Of a DNA stretch of 64,000 nt, positions 34,828 through 45,077 are shown in pieces. Source of the stretch: Anaeroplasmataceae bacterium (GTDB lineage Bacteria; Bacillota_I; Bacilli_A; Acholeplasmatales; JAEDCM01). The DNA lies in contig JAEDCM010000003.1 of assembly GCA_016294165.1 (NCBI GenBank), positions 1-64,000 on the forward strand. The letters are read 5' to 3'. The first letter of the stretch is position 1, and every line of letters starts with the position of its first letter. Both the position numbers and the translations under genes were made by a program. The notes under the pieces were generated by a model. That model saw only the letters and a list, made by a program, of their open reading frames with translations. It ran no database searches and was not told where the DNA came from.

Positions 34828-35523
34828 ATGAAAGTAACATTAAAAGAAAAAGCGCAAGCAAATTTATGGAAATTAAGAAAGGCAAATGAATCAAATTTCA
34901 CCGAATATTACATTTTAGAGGCAGATAATAATGTAATTGATGAGGGAACAGAGCTAAATGAGGAATTTTATGAAAAGATTAATTATAATGATGAAGCGAT
35001 TATGGGTTTAACCATCAATAATGAGGTAACAGCTTTACCAAATGCAAAAGCCTTACAAGCTCAAATTGTATTATTACCAAATGGAGAAATCTGGGTAGTA
35101 CCACCACAAAATAAAGGAGTTAAATACAAACTAGAAGAAAGAGAAGTTTTATTTGAGGGTAATAGAACCTTAACCACAAATACAACACTAACATGTAGTA
35201 AGTCATTATATGGAAGTGGATTTAAAAGTATGATGATTGAGGTTTATAAAGATAATACAACATACGAAGATTGTACAGATTATATCTATGAAGGAAACAC
35301 AAGACATTATGTTGAGATCATTGATGAAACGATAAATGATGGAGATTCATTTTATAATGAGTTTAGTTTTATCACAAAAATTGATAATGAATCAATTGAA
35401 TGGATTAGCGGAAATGTAAATGGTAATAATGTAGTGCTTAGGGCGTATAAGAGAATTTTTTCAACAAATACAGTTGTTAGTGTATCAAATGGTTTCCATA
35501 TAAGAATTACGGGGGTTAAATAA
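34828..35523 (+). CDS. Phage-tail-like protein of the Rhs cassette
   Basis: 231 residues, no signal peptide or membrane segment, rich in beta-strand and Asn/Thr, with an N-terminal helical segment (KEKAQANLWKLRK). The composition and the repetitive strand pattern (NEVTALPNAKALQAQIVLLP) resemble small structural proteins from prophage tail regions, but I cannot name a family. It is the first gene of an overlapping set: its stop TAA overlaps the ATG of the holin-like gene. AAGGAG before the start. Confidence 0.5.
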   Translation: MKVTLKEKAQANLWKLRKANESNFTEYYILEADNNVIDEGTELNEEFYEKINYNDEAIMGLTINNEVTALPNAKALQAQIVLLPNGEIWVVPPQNKGVKYKLEEREVLFEGNRTLTTNTTLTCSKSLYGSGFKSMMIEVYKDNTTYEDCTDYIYEGNTRHYVEIIDETINDGDSFYNEFSFITKIDNESIEWISGNVNGNNVVLRAYKRIFSTNTVVSVSNGFHIRITGVK

Positions 35524-35780
35524 TGGAATACATTGAGCTGTTGTCAATAATTTTTATAATACTAGGAATAATATTAGGATTATTTAAAAAAAGAAAATCA
35601 TTGGCGTTAGTAAAAGTATCTAAAAAAATGCTAGAACTAATAGATGAAGTAAAGGATACAGAAAAAAGTAAAAAAGAAAAAGAGGAATATGTTCTAACTA
35701 GTCTAATAGAATATACGCTTGAGGAAAGTATCACATATATAGAAGAAGAGGGAAAAGAAAATGAAGAGAAAGATGTTTAA
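35523..35780 (+). CDS. Small holin-like membrane protein
   Basis: 85 residues: one membrane helix at 5-22 (LLSIIFIILGIILGLF), a basic patch KKRKS, then a highly charged amphipathic C-terminus. This is the form of one-helix LLH-type phage holins and of small membrane adaptor proteins. It overlaps both neighbours (TAATG at its start, 20 bases with the Rhs gene at its end), so all three are translated together. A role in releasing the signal-less Rhs protein is an attractive but untested inference. Confidence 0.5.
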   Translation: MEYIELLSIIFIILGIILGLFKKRKSLALVKVSKKMLELIDEVKDTEKSKKEKEEYVLTSLIEYTLEESITYIEEEGKENEEKDV

Positions 35781-38700
35781 AATTGATGATAATTTAAATG
35801 TAGAGTTATCAAAAGGTTTATTAAATCTAAAGCTTAATGATATCAGCACAGCTGGTATCATTCCTTTAGAAATAGCCCATGTTTATAATAAAAATGTTAA
35901 TAGAGGATATGGGTATAATTTTAATATGAGCACCGATATTACAATTAAAGATAATGAAATAACGTATCCTGATGGTCATAAAGAAGAGATTAAAGAGAGC
36001 ATTTACTATATCAAAGAAGGGAAAAGGACATATGAAAAAGAAGATGGAAGCAAACTTACAAAAGAAGATTTAACAGAGGTAAGTAATGGATATAAATATT
36101 TAGATTATGATGCTTATATAGAATTTAAAACAGATGAAGGATATATATTAAGCCAGTCAACTCATGAGAAATTTGAGGAAAGAAATGAAGAATATGTGGC
36201 ACAGGAATTAAGGTGTAGTGAGTTAAGACAAGCATTAGAGGAACTTAAATATAATCGTGTAGAGATGACAAAATATTTAGATTTAGAAGTTCCAGAAGGA
36301 TATACTTCATATGAATCAGTTGGAGAAGAATTATATAATGCAAGAGATGATTATTACAATTTTACAAATAAGGAAAAGGTAGAAAATACTTATGGACTAA
36401 CTAATGATAAAGAAGCGTCTTTTCCAAGCAACTTTAATATTGATAGTATAACGTTTGAAAACACTGATGAATCTGTGCAATACTTGCCAAAAAATCCTAT
36501 TAGTAAGCGATTATTTGAATTAAATCATATATCGAGTTATGGGTTTCCTAACATTCCGCTTAAATTTAATTCTTTTGAAGATTATCAAAAAGAAATGTAT
36601 GGTTTAAATGATTTATATAACTATTATTTAGGAGAGATTGAAAGTAGAATTGGTGAAAGTAATCAAATGATTGATAAGGTTTCACATGATAATTTAACTG
36701 AATATTATAATAAGATAATTGATGAGATTAATTATAAAATATCTTATTATGAGAAGGAATTAAATAAACAAGAAGAAATTTTTCAAGAGATGCAAAAAAC
36801 ATTTCCTCAAAAATATTTATACAAGGATGGAAGTATTGTATATGGGTTTAATGTTTTTGGACAGTTGGCGGTTATTTTTGATAAATATGGAAATCAAGTA
36901 TTGATTAAATATGATAAAAAAAATAATATTGATGAGATTATTGAAAAGAATAACACAATTAGATTTATATATAAGAACTCTTTACTTTCAAGTATTAAGG
37001 ATGATCACTTAAATGAGATTACATATGAATATGATACTAATGGAAAATTATTAACAATCACAAAAAAGGGAATAAAATCCCAATTGAGCTATAGTAATGA
37101 AAAATTAACTGGAATTGTTCATAATAAAAGAAGGTATAGTATTGGATATAATGGGAATGGAATGGTTTCTAATATTACAAATTTAAGAACAAGTAATGAT
37201 AGTTTATCATTTAGTTATGAGCTTACTGAAACAGATAATATTTCAAGTGTAAAAGTAATTAGAAATAAAACAAATGATGAATATATTTATCTATTTAATA
37301 CTAAAGAGTGTTATTGTGAATATCAATTAAGAAATAATAGGATGCATAATTTAATTACCCATGAGAATAAAGATAATAAATATGAGCTAGAGGTAAAGGC
37401 AAATAAGGATTCAAATATTATTTATAGCGGAGTTAATCTAAGTGGAAATGTTAATGTTTGGAATTTAAAGAGAAGAGATTATGTATTAATATGTGATATT
37501 ACAATGGAAAGTGCAGCGATAATTAATAATCAAATTAAGACAAGTATGTTTGAATATATTGAAAATGATTCTAATAAGAGCTTATTTACTGTTGTGGTTG
37601 AATTGAAATATGATAATGAGACAATTACTTATAAGAATTCATTTGAAAGTGGTATTGGAAGAAAACAGGTAATCATTCCAATTTCTTTAAAAGAAAATTA
37701 TTTGAAGGAAGTAGTTATTCCAAATGAATTTGTAATTAGCAGAAATATTCATAGAATAGGATCTTATAAAGTAAATAGTGTTAAGCTTTTTGAATCAAAC
37801 TATAGCTATAAAGAATATGATGAACATAAAAATGTAATTTATGTTTATAATAGTGAAGAAAAGCTACCAATGCTTGAAGGTAACGATTATGCATATATTA
37901 GTAGTGATATTAATTATACATATGATGATTATAATAGATTATTAAAGGAAGAAAAAATAATTCATTATAAATATTTAGAAAGAAAAGAGGATAAAAGTGA
38001 GGTTAGAGAATACTTTTATAATAGTTTAGGAAGGTTAGCTAGAAAAGAGTATAAGGATATAGTTACTAAATATACATATGATGAATATGGACAAGTTATT
38101 AAAGAAGAGATGTATCATTTTAGTAATCCAGTAAATAAGTATTGTAAGGAATATGTTTATAATGAATCAGGATTATTAATTAAAGAAATCATTGATGGTA
38201 ATGAAAATAATATAAGCTATAATAAGGATAGTAATCTTATAGAAAAAGATGATGATTATGTTTATGGATATGATAAATATAAAAATCTAATTGGAATTAC
38301 AAGTTCAAAAAACAGTAATAATTATAACTTACAAGAGATAAAAAATGGCCTTATCATGAGCAAATCTAGTCCAACAAATAAATATAATTATACATATGAT
38401 AGTATGGATAGATTAATTAAGGTTGAAGGAGAAAATGTATTAATTGAATATCAATATCATGATGAAGAGTTTAAAGAAATTATTAATTGTAATTCTTTAA
38501 AAATCATTAATATTAAAGACAAATATGATAAGTTATTAAGCACTGAATATTTAAAGGATGATATAAGAATTGGATTTGTTAATTATACATATGAAGATGA
38601 TTTATTATTAAGTGTGTATGAAGAAAATAATGATTATGAAAATCAAACTTCTTATGAATATTTTGATAAAAAATTAAAAAGATTATCAAAAAATGATTAT

Positions 38701-40446
38701 CAAATCACTTACAAAAATGATTATTATGATAATATAGTTGAAATTAATTATGAATTTGAAGATGATTCATTGAGTTATGAATATGAATATGAAGAGGAAT
38801 TATTAAAAAGAATTAGTGTCTTAGATTTTAATAATGAAATAGCATATGATGATTTAAAAAGAATCAAAAAGGAAACACTTAATAATATCACAAAGGAATA
38901 TTATTATGAATCAACTTTAGGAAATGTCACAAATAGGATCATTGGAATCAAGGAAGTAATTAATAATAGTGTTTCATATAAAAAATATAAGTATGATGAT
39001 TTAGGAAATATTATTGAGATTAATGATGGGAATAAAGTAAGCTATGTATATGATAGTCTAGGACAATTAATAAGAGAAAACAATAAGAATCTAAATAAGA
39101 CGGTTATTTATGAATATGATAATAATGGTAATATAATATTAGAATATAAATATGATTATACATTAGATGATAATCTTGAAAATGAAGAGATAAAGACGTA
39201 TAATTATGATAAAGATAAGCTTATTAAATGTAATGATTTAGAGTTTATTTATGATGATTTAGGAAATATTATTAGTTATGATAATAATAGTTTAGAATAT
39301 GAAAATAATCATTTAAGTAGATTTAATAATATAAGCTTTAAATATGATTTAAGTGGAAATAGGATCAAAAAGATTATTGGGAATAAGGAACATAGATATG
39401 TATTAGAAGATGATAAGATTCTAAAAGAAATTATTAGAACTTATACAAATTTTAATGGACAAGCATATTCTAAAGATGAAATATTATATTTATATGGTCA
39501 TAATGGAATAATTGGATTTAAATATAATGAAGAAGAGTATCATTATAATAGAAATATCCTTGGAGATATTACTGAGATTTACAAGGGAAATGAATTAGTA
39601 GGAAAGTATGAATATGATGCATGGGGAAAACATAGTGTAGTATTAGATATAAATGGAATAGCAAGTATTAATCCATTTAGATATCGAGGATATTATTATG
39701 ATGAAGAGAGTGGACTTTATTGGTTACTTTCACGTTACTATGATCCTAGTATTGGTAGATTCATAAGTCCAGATAGTGTGAATTATTTAGATTCTCAAAA
39801 TATCAATGGATTGAATTTATATTCTTACTGTGGAAACGATCCAATAAATCGATTCGATCCAACAGGTCATTCTTGGGAATCGTTCTGGAATGGTGTTGGA
39901 GATTGGTTTAGCTATCATTTGAAGGAAGTTGTGATTGGAACAGCATTTATTGTCGGTGGAGCATTGGTGACAGCTTTTACAGCAGGAGCTGGAGTAGGAT
40001 TTATGGCCGCATTTGGAAGTGCTTTGTTGTCATCCACAATTCAAGTTGGAATAAGTGTTGGTACAAGTGTTTTAGTCGGAGGTCTCGTATCTGTAGCAAA
40101 TGGAGGCGGTTTCTTTGACAATGTCGGTGATAATATAGCCAGTGCATATATGTGGGGTGGTATTTTCTCTGGTGGTGCGCAAATTCTTGGTGGTGGTTTT
40201 AGAATTGCTGCTAATAAAGGAGTAACTACAGGTAGAGCAGGCGGAATCAAACTTGGTAATTCCGGTGTGAAAATATTGTCTCCAGATAAAAATAATTGGG
40301 CCAAAGCAGGCGGAACATTAATTAAATTCGGTAATGGCTTTAGAATCGATACAGGTGCTATGTGGGGATTGCATATGCACATACTAAGTTCTGGACATCT
40401 TCCAATTGGTGCTGTTATTGCAGGATTTATTGGAACAGAGTATTAA
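35761..40446 (+). CDS. Rhs/YD-repeat polymorphic toxin
   Basis: 1561 residues. It begins directly with Rhs-type strands (ISTAGIIPLEIAHVYN) and has no signal peptide. Dozens of YD repeats (YDxxG, YTYDEYGQ, YDDLGNI) run from about 375 to 1300, which fold into the Rhs cocoon. The conserved core with RYYDPSIGRFISPDS and LYSYCGNDPINRFDPTGH ends near residue 1370. After this comes a glycine-rich hydrophobic pretoxin segment (about 1385-1460) and a C-terminal toxin of about 100 residues containing LHMHILSSGHLPIG. The toxin family is not recognised; the His-x-His pattern suggests a nuclease. The next gene is the presumed immunity gene. Confidence 0.88.
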   Translation: MKRKMFKIDDNLNVELSKGLLNLKLNDISTAGIIPLEIAHVYNKNVNRGYGYNFNMSTDITIKDNEITYPDGHKEEIKESIYYIKEGKRTYEKEDGSKLTKEDLTEVSNGYKYLDYDAYIEFKTDEGYILSQSTHEKFEERNEEYVAQELRCSELRQALEELKYNRVEMTKYLDLEVPEGYTSYESVGEELYNARDDYYNFTNKEKVENTYGLTNDKEASFPSNFNIDSITFENTDESVQYLPKNPISKRLFELNHISSYGFPNIPLKFNSFEDYQKEMYGLNDLYNYYLGEIESRIGESNQMIDKVSHDNLTEYYNKIIDEINYKISYYEKELNKQEEIFQEMQKTFPQKYLYKDGSIVYGFNVFGQLAVIFDKYGNQVLIKYDKKNNIDEIIEKNNTIRFIYKNSLLSSIKDDHLNEITYEYDTNGKLLTITKKGIKSQLSYSNEKLTGIVHNKRRYSIGYNGNGMVSNITNLRTSNDSLSFSYELTETDNISSVKVIRNKTNDEYIYLFNTKECYCEYQLRNNRMHNLITHENKDNKYELEVKANKDSNIIYSGVNLSGNVNVWNLKRRDYVLICDITMESAAIINNQIKTSMFEYIENDSNKSLFTVVVELKYDNETITYKNSFESGIGRKQVIIPISLKENYLKEVVIPNEFVISRNIHRIGSYKVNSVKLFESNYSYKEYDEHKNVIYVYNSEEKLPMLEGNDYAYISSDINYTYDDYNRLLKEEKIIHYKYLERKEDKSEVREYFYNSLGRLARKEYKDIVTKYTYDEYGQVIKEEMYHFSNPVNKYCKEYVYNESGLLIKEIIDGNENNISYNKDSNLIEKDDDYVYGYDKYKNLIGITSSKNSNNYNLQEIKNGLIMSKSSPTNKYNYTYDSMDRLIKVEGENVLIEYQYHDEEFKEIINCNSLKIINIKDKYDKLLSTEYLKDDIRIGFVNYTYEDDLLLSVYEENNDYENQTSYEYFDKKLKRLSKNDYQITYKNDYYDNIVEINYEFEDDSLSYEYEYEEELLKRISVLDFNNEIAYDDLKRIKKETLNNITKEYYYESTLGNVTNRIIGIKEVINNSVSYKKYKYDDLGNIIEINDGNKVSYVYDSLGQLIRENNKNLNKTVIYEYDNNGNIILEYKYDYTLDDNLENEEIKTYNYDKDKLIKCNDLEFIYDDLGNIISYDNNSLEYENNHLSRFNNISFKYDLSGNRIKKIIGNKEHRYVLEDDKILKEIIRTYTNFNGQAYSKDEILYLYGHNGIIGFKYNEEEYHYNRNILGDITEIYKGNELVGKYEYDAWGKHSVVLDINGIASINPFRYRGYYYDEESGLYWLLSRYYDPSIGRFISPDSVNYLDSQNINGLNLYSYCGNDPINRFDPTGHSWESFWNGVGDWFSYHLKEVVIGTAFIVGGALVTAFTAGAGVGFMAAFGSALLSSTIQVGISVGTSVLVGGLVSVANGGGFFDNVGDNIASAYMWGGIFSGGAQILGGGFRIAANKGVTTGRAGGIKLGNSGVKILSPDKNNWAKAGGTLIKFGNGFRIDTGAMWGLHMHILSSGHLPIGAVIAGFIGTEY

Positions 40447-40463
40447 TTCAGGAGGGAATATAA

Positions 40464-40871
40464 ATGGAAAAACAAATTATGATAAAACACTCATATAGTG
40501 ATAGAACTTTAAAAATTAAAAATACTATTAGCTATTTAGAACTATTTGTTGATTCATTGAGTGATAAAATTGTTATTAACTGTTGCTTGAATGTAAATCA
40601 ATCTAAAATTATTGATGAAATAATGCGTTTGAAGCATTCGGGTATTGTTGATAGCTTTAATTTAGAAATAGACAAAAAACATTATAACTTTAATATTACT
40701 ACTAGTATGGATAATGTTATACACATTCTTAGTCTTATAGAAAATTATGAACTAAATGTTATGATTTATTGTAATGGTATAAAAATGTTTATTAATGATA
40801 ATGACGGTGATTTTATCATAATTAATTCAAACCATGGAAAATATAGTATGATTAAAAACAAAAATAATTAA
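40464..40871 (+). CDS. Putative immunity protein for the Rhs toxin
   Basis: 135 residues, soluble, slightly acidic, no motif I recognise. It begins 17 bases after the Rhs stop with a strong AGGAGGG site and is followed by a terminator. In Rhs systems the small gene just after the toxin encodes the antitoxin that protects the producer; that position is the only evidence here. Confidence 0.55.
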   Translation: MEKQIMIKHSYSDRTLKIKNTISYLELFVDSLSDKIVINCCLNVNQSKIIDEIMRLKHSGIVDSFNLEIDKKHYNFNITTSMDNVIHILSLIENYELNVMIYCNGIKMFINDNDGDFIIINSNHGKYSMIKNKNN

Positions 40872-40905
40872 CACAAATTTGCAAATTACTTTCACAAGCA
40901 AAACT

Positions 40906-40938
40906 AGGTGAGTTTACCTTTGGGTAAGCTTACCTTTT
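40906..40938 (+). terminator. Terminator of the Rhs cassette
   Basis: AGGTGAGTTTACC (40906-40918) pairs with GGTAAGCTTACCT (40923-40935), then a T-rich tail. Confidence 0.85.
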
Positions 40939-41299
40939 CTTTTTATAAAATGAGATTTAAATGATAACATATATATATATTAATTTACATGTTTTTTGAG
41001 GAAATTATGATATAACTTTAGTACAATTATTTGAAAAAAATAGAAAGTAGTGGTGAAGATAATTTGGGATTTAAAAGTTATTGTTGAAACATTGGGACAA
41101 CAAGTTTTAGAGTTGATCAATTAAACTATAAAAATGAGTGTTAATTAAGATATTTAAATGAATATGCTATCAAAACTTAAATATTTGACTAGAGAAGAAT
41201 TCACTTAGTATTATTTATCTAATCATTGAAATTAAGATAAAGTATATCCATTGAATTACCTGAAAAAGTAAAAGTTAGTTAGCTAATTAAAAAAATTTC
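40939..41299. other. Noncoding stretch of 361 bases
   Basis: No gene, repeat or RNA structure that I can support. It contains a 24-codon GTG-started reading frame (41050-41124) without a clear ribosome site. It may be decayed sequence at the end of the accessory island. Confidence 0.4.
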
Positions 41300-41328
41300 T
41301 TGATTATGATTTATAAAAGGAATATAAT
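41300..41328 (+). promoter_or_regulatory. Promoter of pheST
   Basis: TTGATT (41300-41305), a 17-base spacer and TATAAT (41323-41328), just before the T-box. Confidence 0.8.
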
Positions 41329-41339
41329 ATCAAATAGAG

Positions 41340-41548
41340 ATTGTGAAAAAGAAGTAGTAACTACAAGATGCAAGGCTTTAGAGAGAACCTGTCACCGGCT
41401 GAAAGCAGGTTTAGATACGCTAGTAGTGAATTCACCTTTGGAGTCTAATCGTATTCCTGCGTTAAAGGATTTGAGGGCTAGATTTATTCTAGAACTAAGG
41501 TGGTACCGCGTATTTTACGTCCTTAGATTTATTCTAAGGATTTTTTTT
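41340..41548 (+). promoter_or_regulatory. T-box riboswitch, phenylalanine specific (UUC)
   Basis: It has the AGAGAG element of stem I, the specifier TTC at 41431-41433 followed by ACC, the T-box sequence AGGTGGTACCGCG (41498-41510) and a terminator (CCTTAGA/TCTAAGG from 41521 with eight Ts). Uncharged tRNA-Phe would pair with it and allow transcription of pheST. Confidence 0.93.
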
Positions 41549-41565
41549 ATTAAGGAGGAGATAAC

Positions 41566-42597
41566 ATGGACAATTTAGAAGCTTTAAAGGAAACGGCCAT
41601 TGGCGAAATTAATGGTTCAGCGGATTTAAAGGAATTAAATGATTTAAGAGTTAAATATCTTGGGAAAAAAGGTTTAGTCCAAGAATTTATGAGTCAAATG
41701 CGTAATCTTACACCTGAGGAAAGACCAGCATTTGGCGCAAAGGTTAACAGTATCAAACAAAGCTTAGAAGAAGCCATCAAGGATAGAGTTGTTGTATTAG
41801 AGGAAAAAGCTGTAAGTGAAGCGTTAAAAAAAGAAGAAATTGATGTTACATTACCTGGTTATGAATTCAATTTAGGAACTGTTCATCCTTTGATGCAAAC
41901 AATTGAAGAAATTGAAGATTTATTTATTGGAATGGGTTATGAAGTTGCGGAAGGCCCAGAGGTTGAAATGGATCATTATAATTTTGAATTATTAAATCTT
42001 CCAAAGGATCATCCAGCTCGAGATATGCAAGATACATTCTATATTGATCCTACTACTTTACTTAGAACTCATACTTCACCAGTTCAAGCTCGTACAATGC
42101 TTGCGAAGGGTGGAAAACCAATTAAAATCATTTGTCCAGGTAAGGTTTACCGTCGTGATGATGATGATGCAACTCACAGTCATCAATTTATGCAAGTTGA
42201 AGGTCTTGTTTTAGGAAAGAATATTTCACTTGGTGATTTAAAAGGAACATTACTTGCGGTAGCGAAAAAAATCTTTGGTGATGAAAGAGAGATTAGATTG
42301 CGCCCATCATACTTCCCATTTACTGAACCATCAGTAGAGGTTGATGTTACATGCTTCAAATGTGGCGGAAAGGGATGCTCTATGTGTAAAGGTTCTGGAT
42401 GGATTGAGGTTTTAGGTGCTGGTATGGTTAATAATAACGTATTAACAATGTGCGGATATGATCCAAATGAAATCCAAGGATTTGCTTTTGGTATTGGAGT
42501 AGAAAGATTTACAATGCTTAAATATGGAATTGATGATATTAGAAATTTCTATTTATCAGATATTCGTTTCTTAAAACAATTTAAGGTGGTGAAATAA
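41566..42597 (+). CDS. pheS: Phenylalanyl-tRNA synthetase alpha subunit
   Basis: 343 residues, the catalytic class II subunit of the (alpha-beta)2 enzyme that charges tRNA-Phe. N-terminal coiled coil (1-85), motif 2 around [26 protein letters not shown], and motif 3 [36 protein letters not shown] cysteine segment, seen in some bacterial PheS, may hold zinc. GGAGGAG precedes the ATG. The stop overlaps the pheT start (TAATG). Confidence 0.97.
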   Translation: MDNLEALKETAIGEINGSADLKELNDLRVKYLGKKGLVQEFMSQMRNLTPEERPAFGAKVNSIKQSLEEAIKDRVVVLEEKAVSEALKKEEIDVTLPGYEFNLGTVHPLMQTIEEIEDLFIGMGYEVAEGPEVEMDHYNFELLNLPKDHPARDMQDTFYIDPTTLLRTHTSPVQARTMLAKGGKPIKIICPGKVYRRDDDDATHSHQFMQVEGLVLGKNISLGDLKGTLLAVAKKIFGDEREIRLRPSYFPFTEPSVEVDVTCFKCGGKGCSMCKGSGWIEVLGAGMVNNNVLTMCGYDPNEIQGFAFGIGVERFTMLKYGIDDIRNFYLSDIRFLKQFKVVK

Positions 42598-44954
42598 TGA
42601 GAGCGAGCTTAAATTTTATTAAAGATTTTGTGGATGCTAATATGAGCATCGAGGAATTAGAAAGATTGATTTCCTTACATGTAATTGAAGTAGAAGGCAT
42701 TTCTAAATTAGTTGAAGCTTCAAATTTAACTATTGGTGAGGTTCTTGAATGTGAAATGTATCCCGATAGTGACCATCTTCATGTGTGTAAGGTTGATGTT
42801 GGTAATGAAGAATTACAAATCGTTTGTGGTGCACCGAACTGTACTAAAGGAATTAAGGTAATCGTAGCTTTAGTTGGCGCTGTTTTACCTGGTGATTTTA
42901 AAATTAAAAAATCAAAGGTTCGTGGAATTGAATCATGTGGAATGCTATGCTCACTACAAGAATTAGGTATTCCAGAATCATTTGTGCCTGAAGAGTTTAA
43001 AAATGGAATCTTTATTTTTGATGAAAACGCGCAAGTAGGGGAAAATCCTTTAGCTTATTTAGGTTTAGATGACACAATTATTGAGTTAGGTTTAACGCCA
43101 AATAGAGGTGACTTATTAAGCCATTTAGGAATTGCATATGACATCGCTGCTGCATCTAAAAAGCCTGTTACTTATCTAGCTCCTATTATGAAAAATAATA
43201 AGGAAAGTAGTTTAAGTGTTAAATTAGAAACTAGTGATTGTTATGCATATTATGCAAGAAAAATCAATAATGTTAAAATTGCTGAATCACCATGGTGGTT
43301 AAAGTCAAGATTAATGGCATGTGGTGTAAGACCAATTAATAATGTGGTGGATATCACAAACTATGTCATGCTTGAGTTAGGTCAACCACTACATGCATTT
43401 GATGCCGATGTTATTGGAAATAATATTGTTGTTAGAAATGCTTATGATAATGAAGAAATGAACACATTAGATGAGATGAAGCGTGTACTAAATTCTGGTG
43501 ATATTGTGATTACTGATGGAACTAAACCAATGGCTTTAGGAGGAGTAATGGGTGGATTGGAATCTTCTGTTACAGATAAAACAGTAAATATTGTTTTAGA
43601 ATCAGCAATATTTAATCCACAAGCAATTAGAAAAACATCAACAAGATTAGCATTAAGAAGTGAATCATCAATGCGTTATGAAAGAAAGGTTGATCCAAAT
43701 CGTGTAATGCTTGCGCTTGATCGTGCATCACAATTGTTTAATGAATTAGCAGGGGCTCTAGTTGATGAAAACTATACATGCGTTGATAATACCGATAAGA
43801 ATGATAAGATTATTTATGTTAATGTTGAAAGATTAAATAATTATCTAGGAACTAAATTGTCTAATGAAGAGGTTATTTCTATTTTTGAAGATTTATGCTT
43901 TGAAGCTTGCTTAGAAAATAATGAAATTAAGGTAATGGTTCCTACAAGAAGAGTAGATATCAACAATTATCAAGATTTAACTGAAGAGATCGCAAGAATG
44001 TATGGGTTTGAAAACATTGAATCAACTCTTCCAGTTACTGATTCAAAGGGCGCCTTAACTGAAACACAAAAGAAGGTTCGTTCATTAAGACATGCTTTAG
44101 CTAATTTAGGTTTCAATGAAACAGTGAATTATTCATTGATTGCTAAAAAGGATGTAGATAAATTTAGAGAGGTTGAAAGCTCTATTTCATTGTTAATGCC
44201 AATGACTGAAGAAAGAGAAACTCTAAGATTATCATTGATTAATAGTATGGTTGAGGCTTTCAAATACAATAAAGCTCGTCAAAATTCCAATTTAGCTCTA
44301 TTTGAAATTGGCCGAATTTATAATGAAAATGAAGATTTAGTATTATCATGCGGATTAATGGGATTGTATGAATCATCATTATGGCAAGGTAAGAAGGTTT
44401 TAGCTGATTTCTATTTATTAAAAGGAATTTTAGATCATACATTAGATCTATTAGGATATAAAGCAACTTATAAAAAAGCTGTTAATAGAGGATTACATGA
44501 TGGTCAAACAGCTGAAGTATATGTTAATAACACAAAAATTGGAGTTATCGGAGCATTACATCCAAATGTTTTAAAGGAAAATGATTTAGATAAAGCTTAT
44601 GCTTTTGAACTTAACTTAACTACTTTATTTAATTGTAAGCCGGAAGAATTCAAATATATGTCAACTCCAAAATATCCAGCTATTACTAGAGATTTAGCAA
44701 TTCTAATTAATAAAGATGTTGCGGCTCAAGATATTTTAGCTTTAGTTAAGCAAACAGGAAAAAAGACATTAGTTGATTTAAAAGTATTTGATGTTTATGA
44801 AGGAGATAAAATTGATTCTAGTTTAAAATCAATTGCTATTTCATTAACATTTAGAGACAACGAAAAAACATTATTGAGTGAAGATGTTGATAAATTAGTT
44901 GGTAGTATTTTAAAAAGATTAGAATTTATTTATCAAGCTAAATTAAGATCATAA
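42597..44954 (+). CDS. pheT: Phenylalanyl-tRNA synthetase beta subunit
   Basis: 785 residues, normal length. Domains in order: tRNA-binding EMAP-like domain (40-150), B3/B4 editing domain (210-390), B5 domain (about 400-475), the catalytic-like core (480-680) and the C-terminal anticodon-binding FDX-ACB domain (690-785, beginning YPAITRDLAILI). Translationally coupled to pheS. A GGACAA/TTGTCC hairpin follows at 44960-44979 but has no T-run. Confidence 0.97.
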   Translation: MRASLNFIKDFVDANMSIEELERLISLHVIEVEGISKLVEASNLTIGEVLECEMYPDSDHLHVCKVDVGNEELQIVCGAPNCTKGIKVIVALVGAVLPGDFKIKKSKVRGIESCGMLCSLQELGIPESFVPEEFKNGIFIFDENAQVGENPLAYLGLDDTIIELGLTPNRGDLLSHLGIAYDIAAASKKPVTYLAPIMKNNKESSLSVKLETSDCYAYYARKINNVKIAESPWWLKSRLMACGVRPINNVVDITNYVMLELGQPLHAFDADVIGNNIVVRNAYDNEEMNTLDEMKRVLNSGDIVITDGTKPMALGGVMGGLESSVTDKTVNIVLESAIFNPQAIRKTSTRLALRSESSMRYERKVDPNRVMLALDRASQLFNELAGALVDENYTCVDNTDKNDKIIYVNVERLNNYLGTKLSNEEVISIFEDLCFEACLENNEIKVMVPTRRVDINNYQDLTEEIARMYGFENIESTLPVTDSKGALTETQKKVRSLRHALANLGFNETVNYSLIAKKDVDKFREVESSISLLMPMTEERETLRLSLINSMVEAFKYNKARQNSNLALFEIGRIYNENEDLVLSCGLMGLYESSLWQGKKVLADFYLLKGILDHTLDLLGYKATYKKAVNRGLHDGQTAEVYVNNTKIGVIGALHPNVLKENDLDKAYAFELNLTTLFNCKPEEFKYMSTPKYPAITRDLAILINKDVAAQDILALVKQTGKKTLVDLKVFDVYEGDKIDSSLKSIAISLTFRDNEKTLLSEDVDKLVGSILKRLEFIYQAKLRS

Positions 44955-45028
44955 AAAAGGACAAAAGAATAAATTGTCCGTGTACAAAAAACAAGTGGTA
45001 TATTTTTGTGCTTTATTTTAATAAAGTG

Positions 45029-45057
45029 TTGACTTTAAAGAGCCAATTATATATAAT
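45029..45057 (+). promoter_or_regulatory. Promoter of the ilv-cim-leu operon
   Basis: TTGACT (45029-45034), a 17-base spacer and TATAAT (45052-45057). Confidence 0.85.
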
Positions 45058-45077
45058 ATAAAAAAATAGCAAAGGTT

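Noticed and set aside
41050..41124. 24-codon GTG-started frame in the gap after the Rhs cassette
   Set aside because: Too short, no clear ribosome site and no recognisable product.
41300..41578. 92-residue plus-strand reading frame before pheS
   Set aside because: It is the T-box leader read as protein; it contains the specifier, T-box and terminator and ends inside pheS.
44960..44979. GGACAA/TTGTCC hairpin after pheT as terminator
   Set aside because: The stem is short and no T-run follows, so I did not call it.
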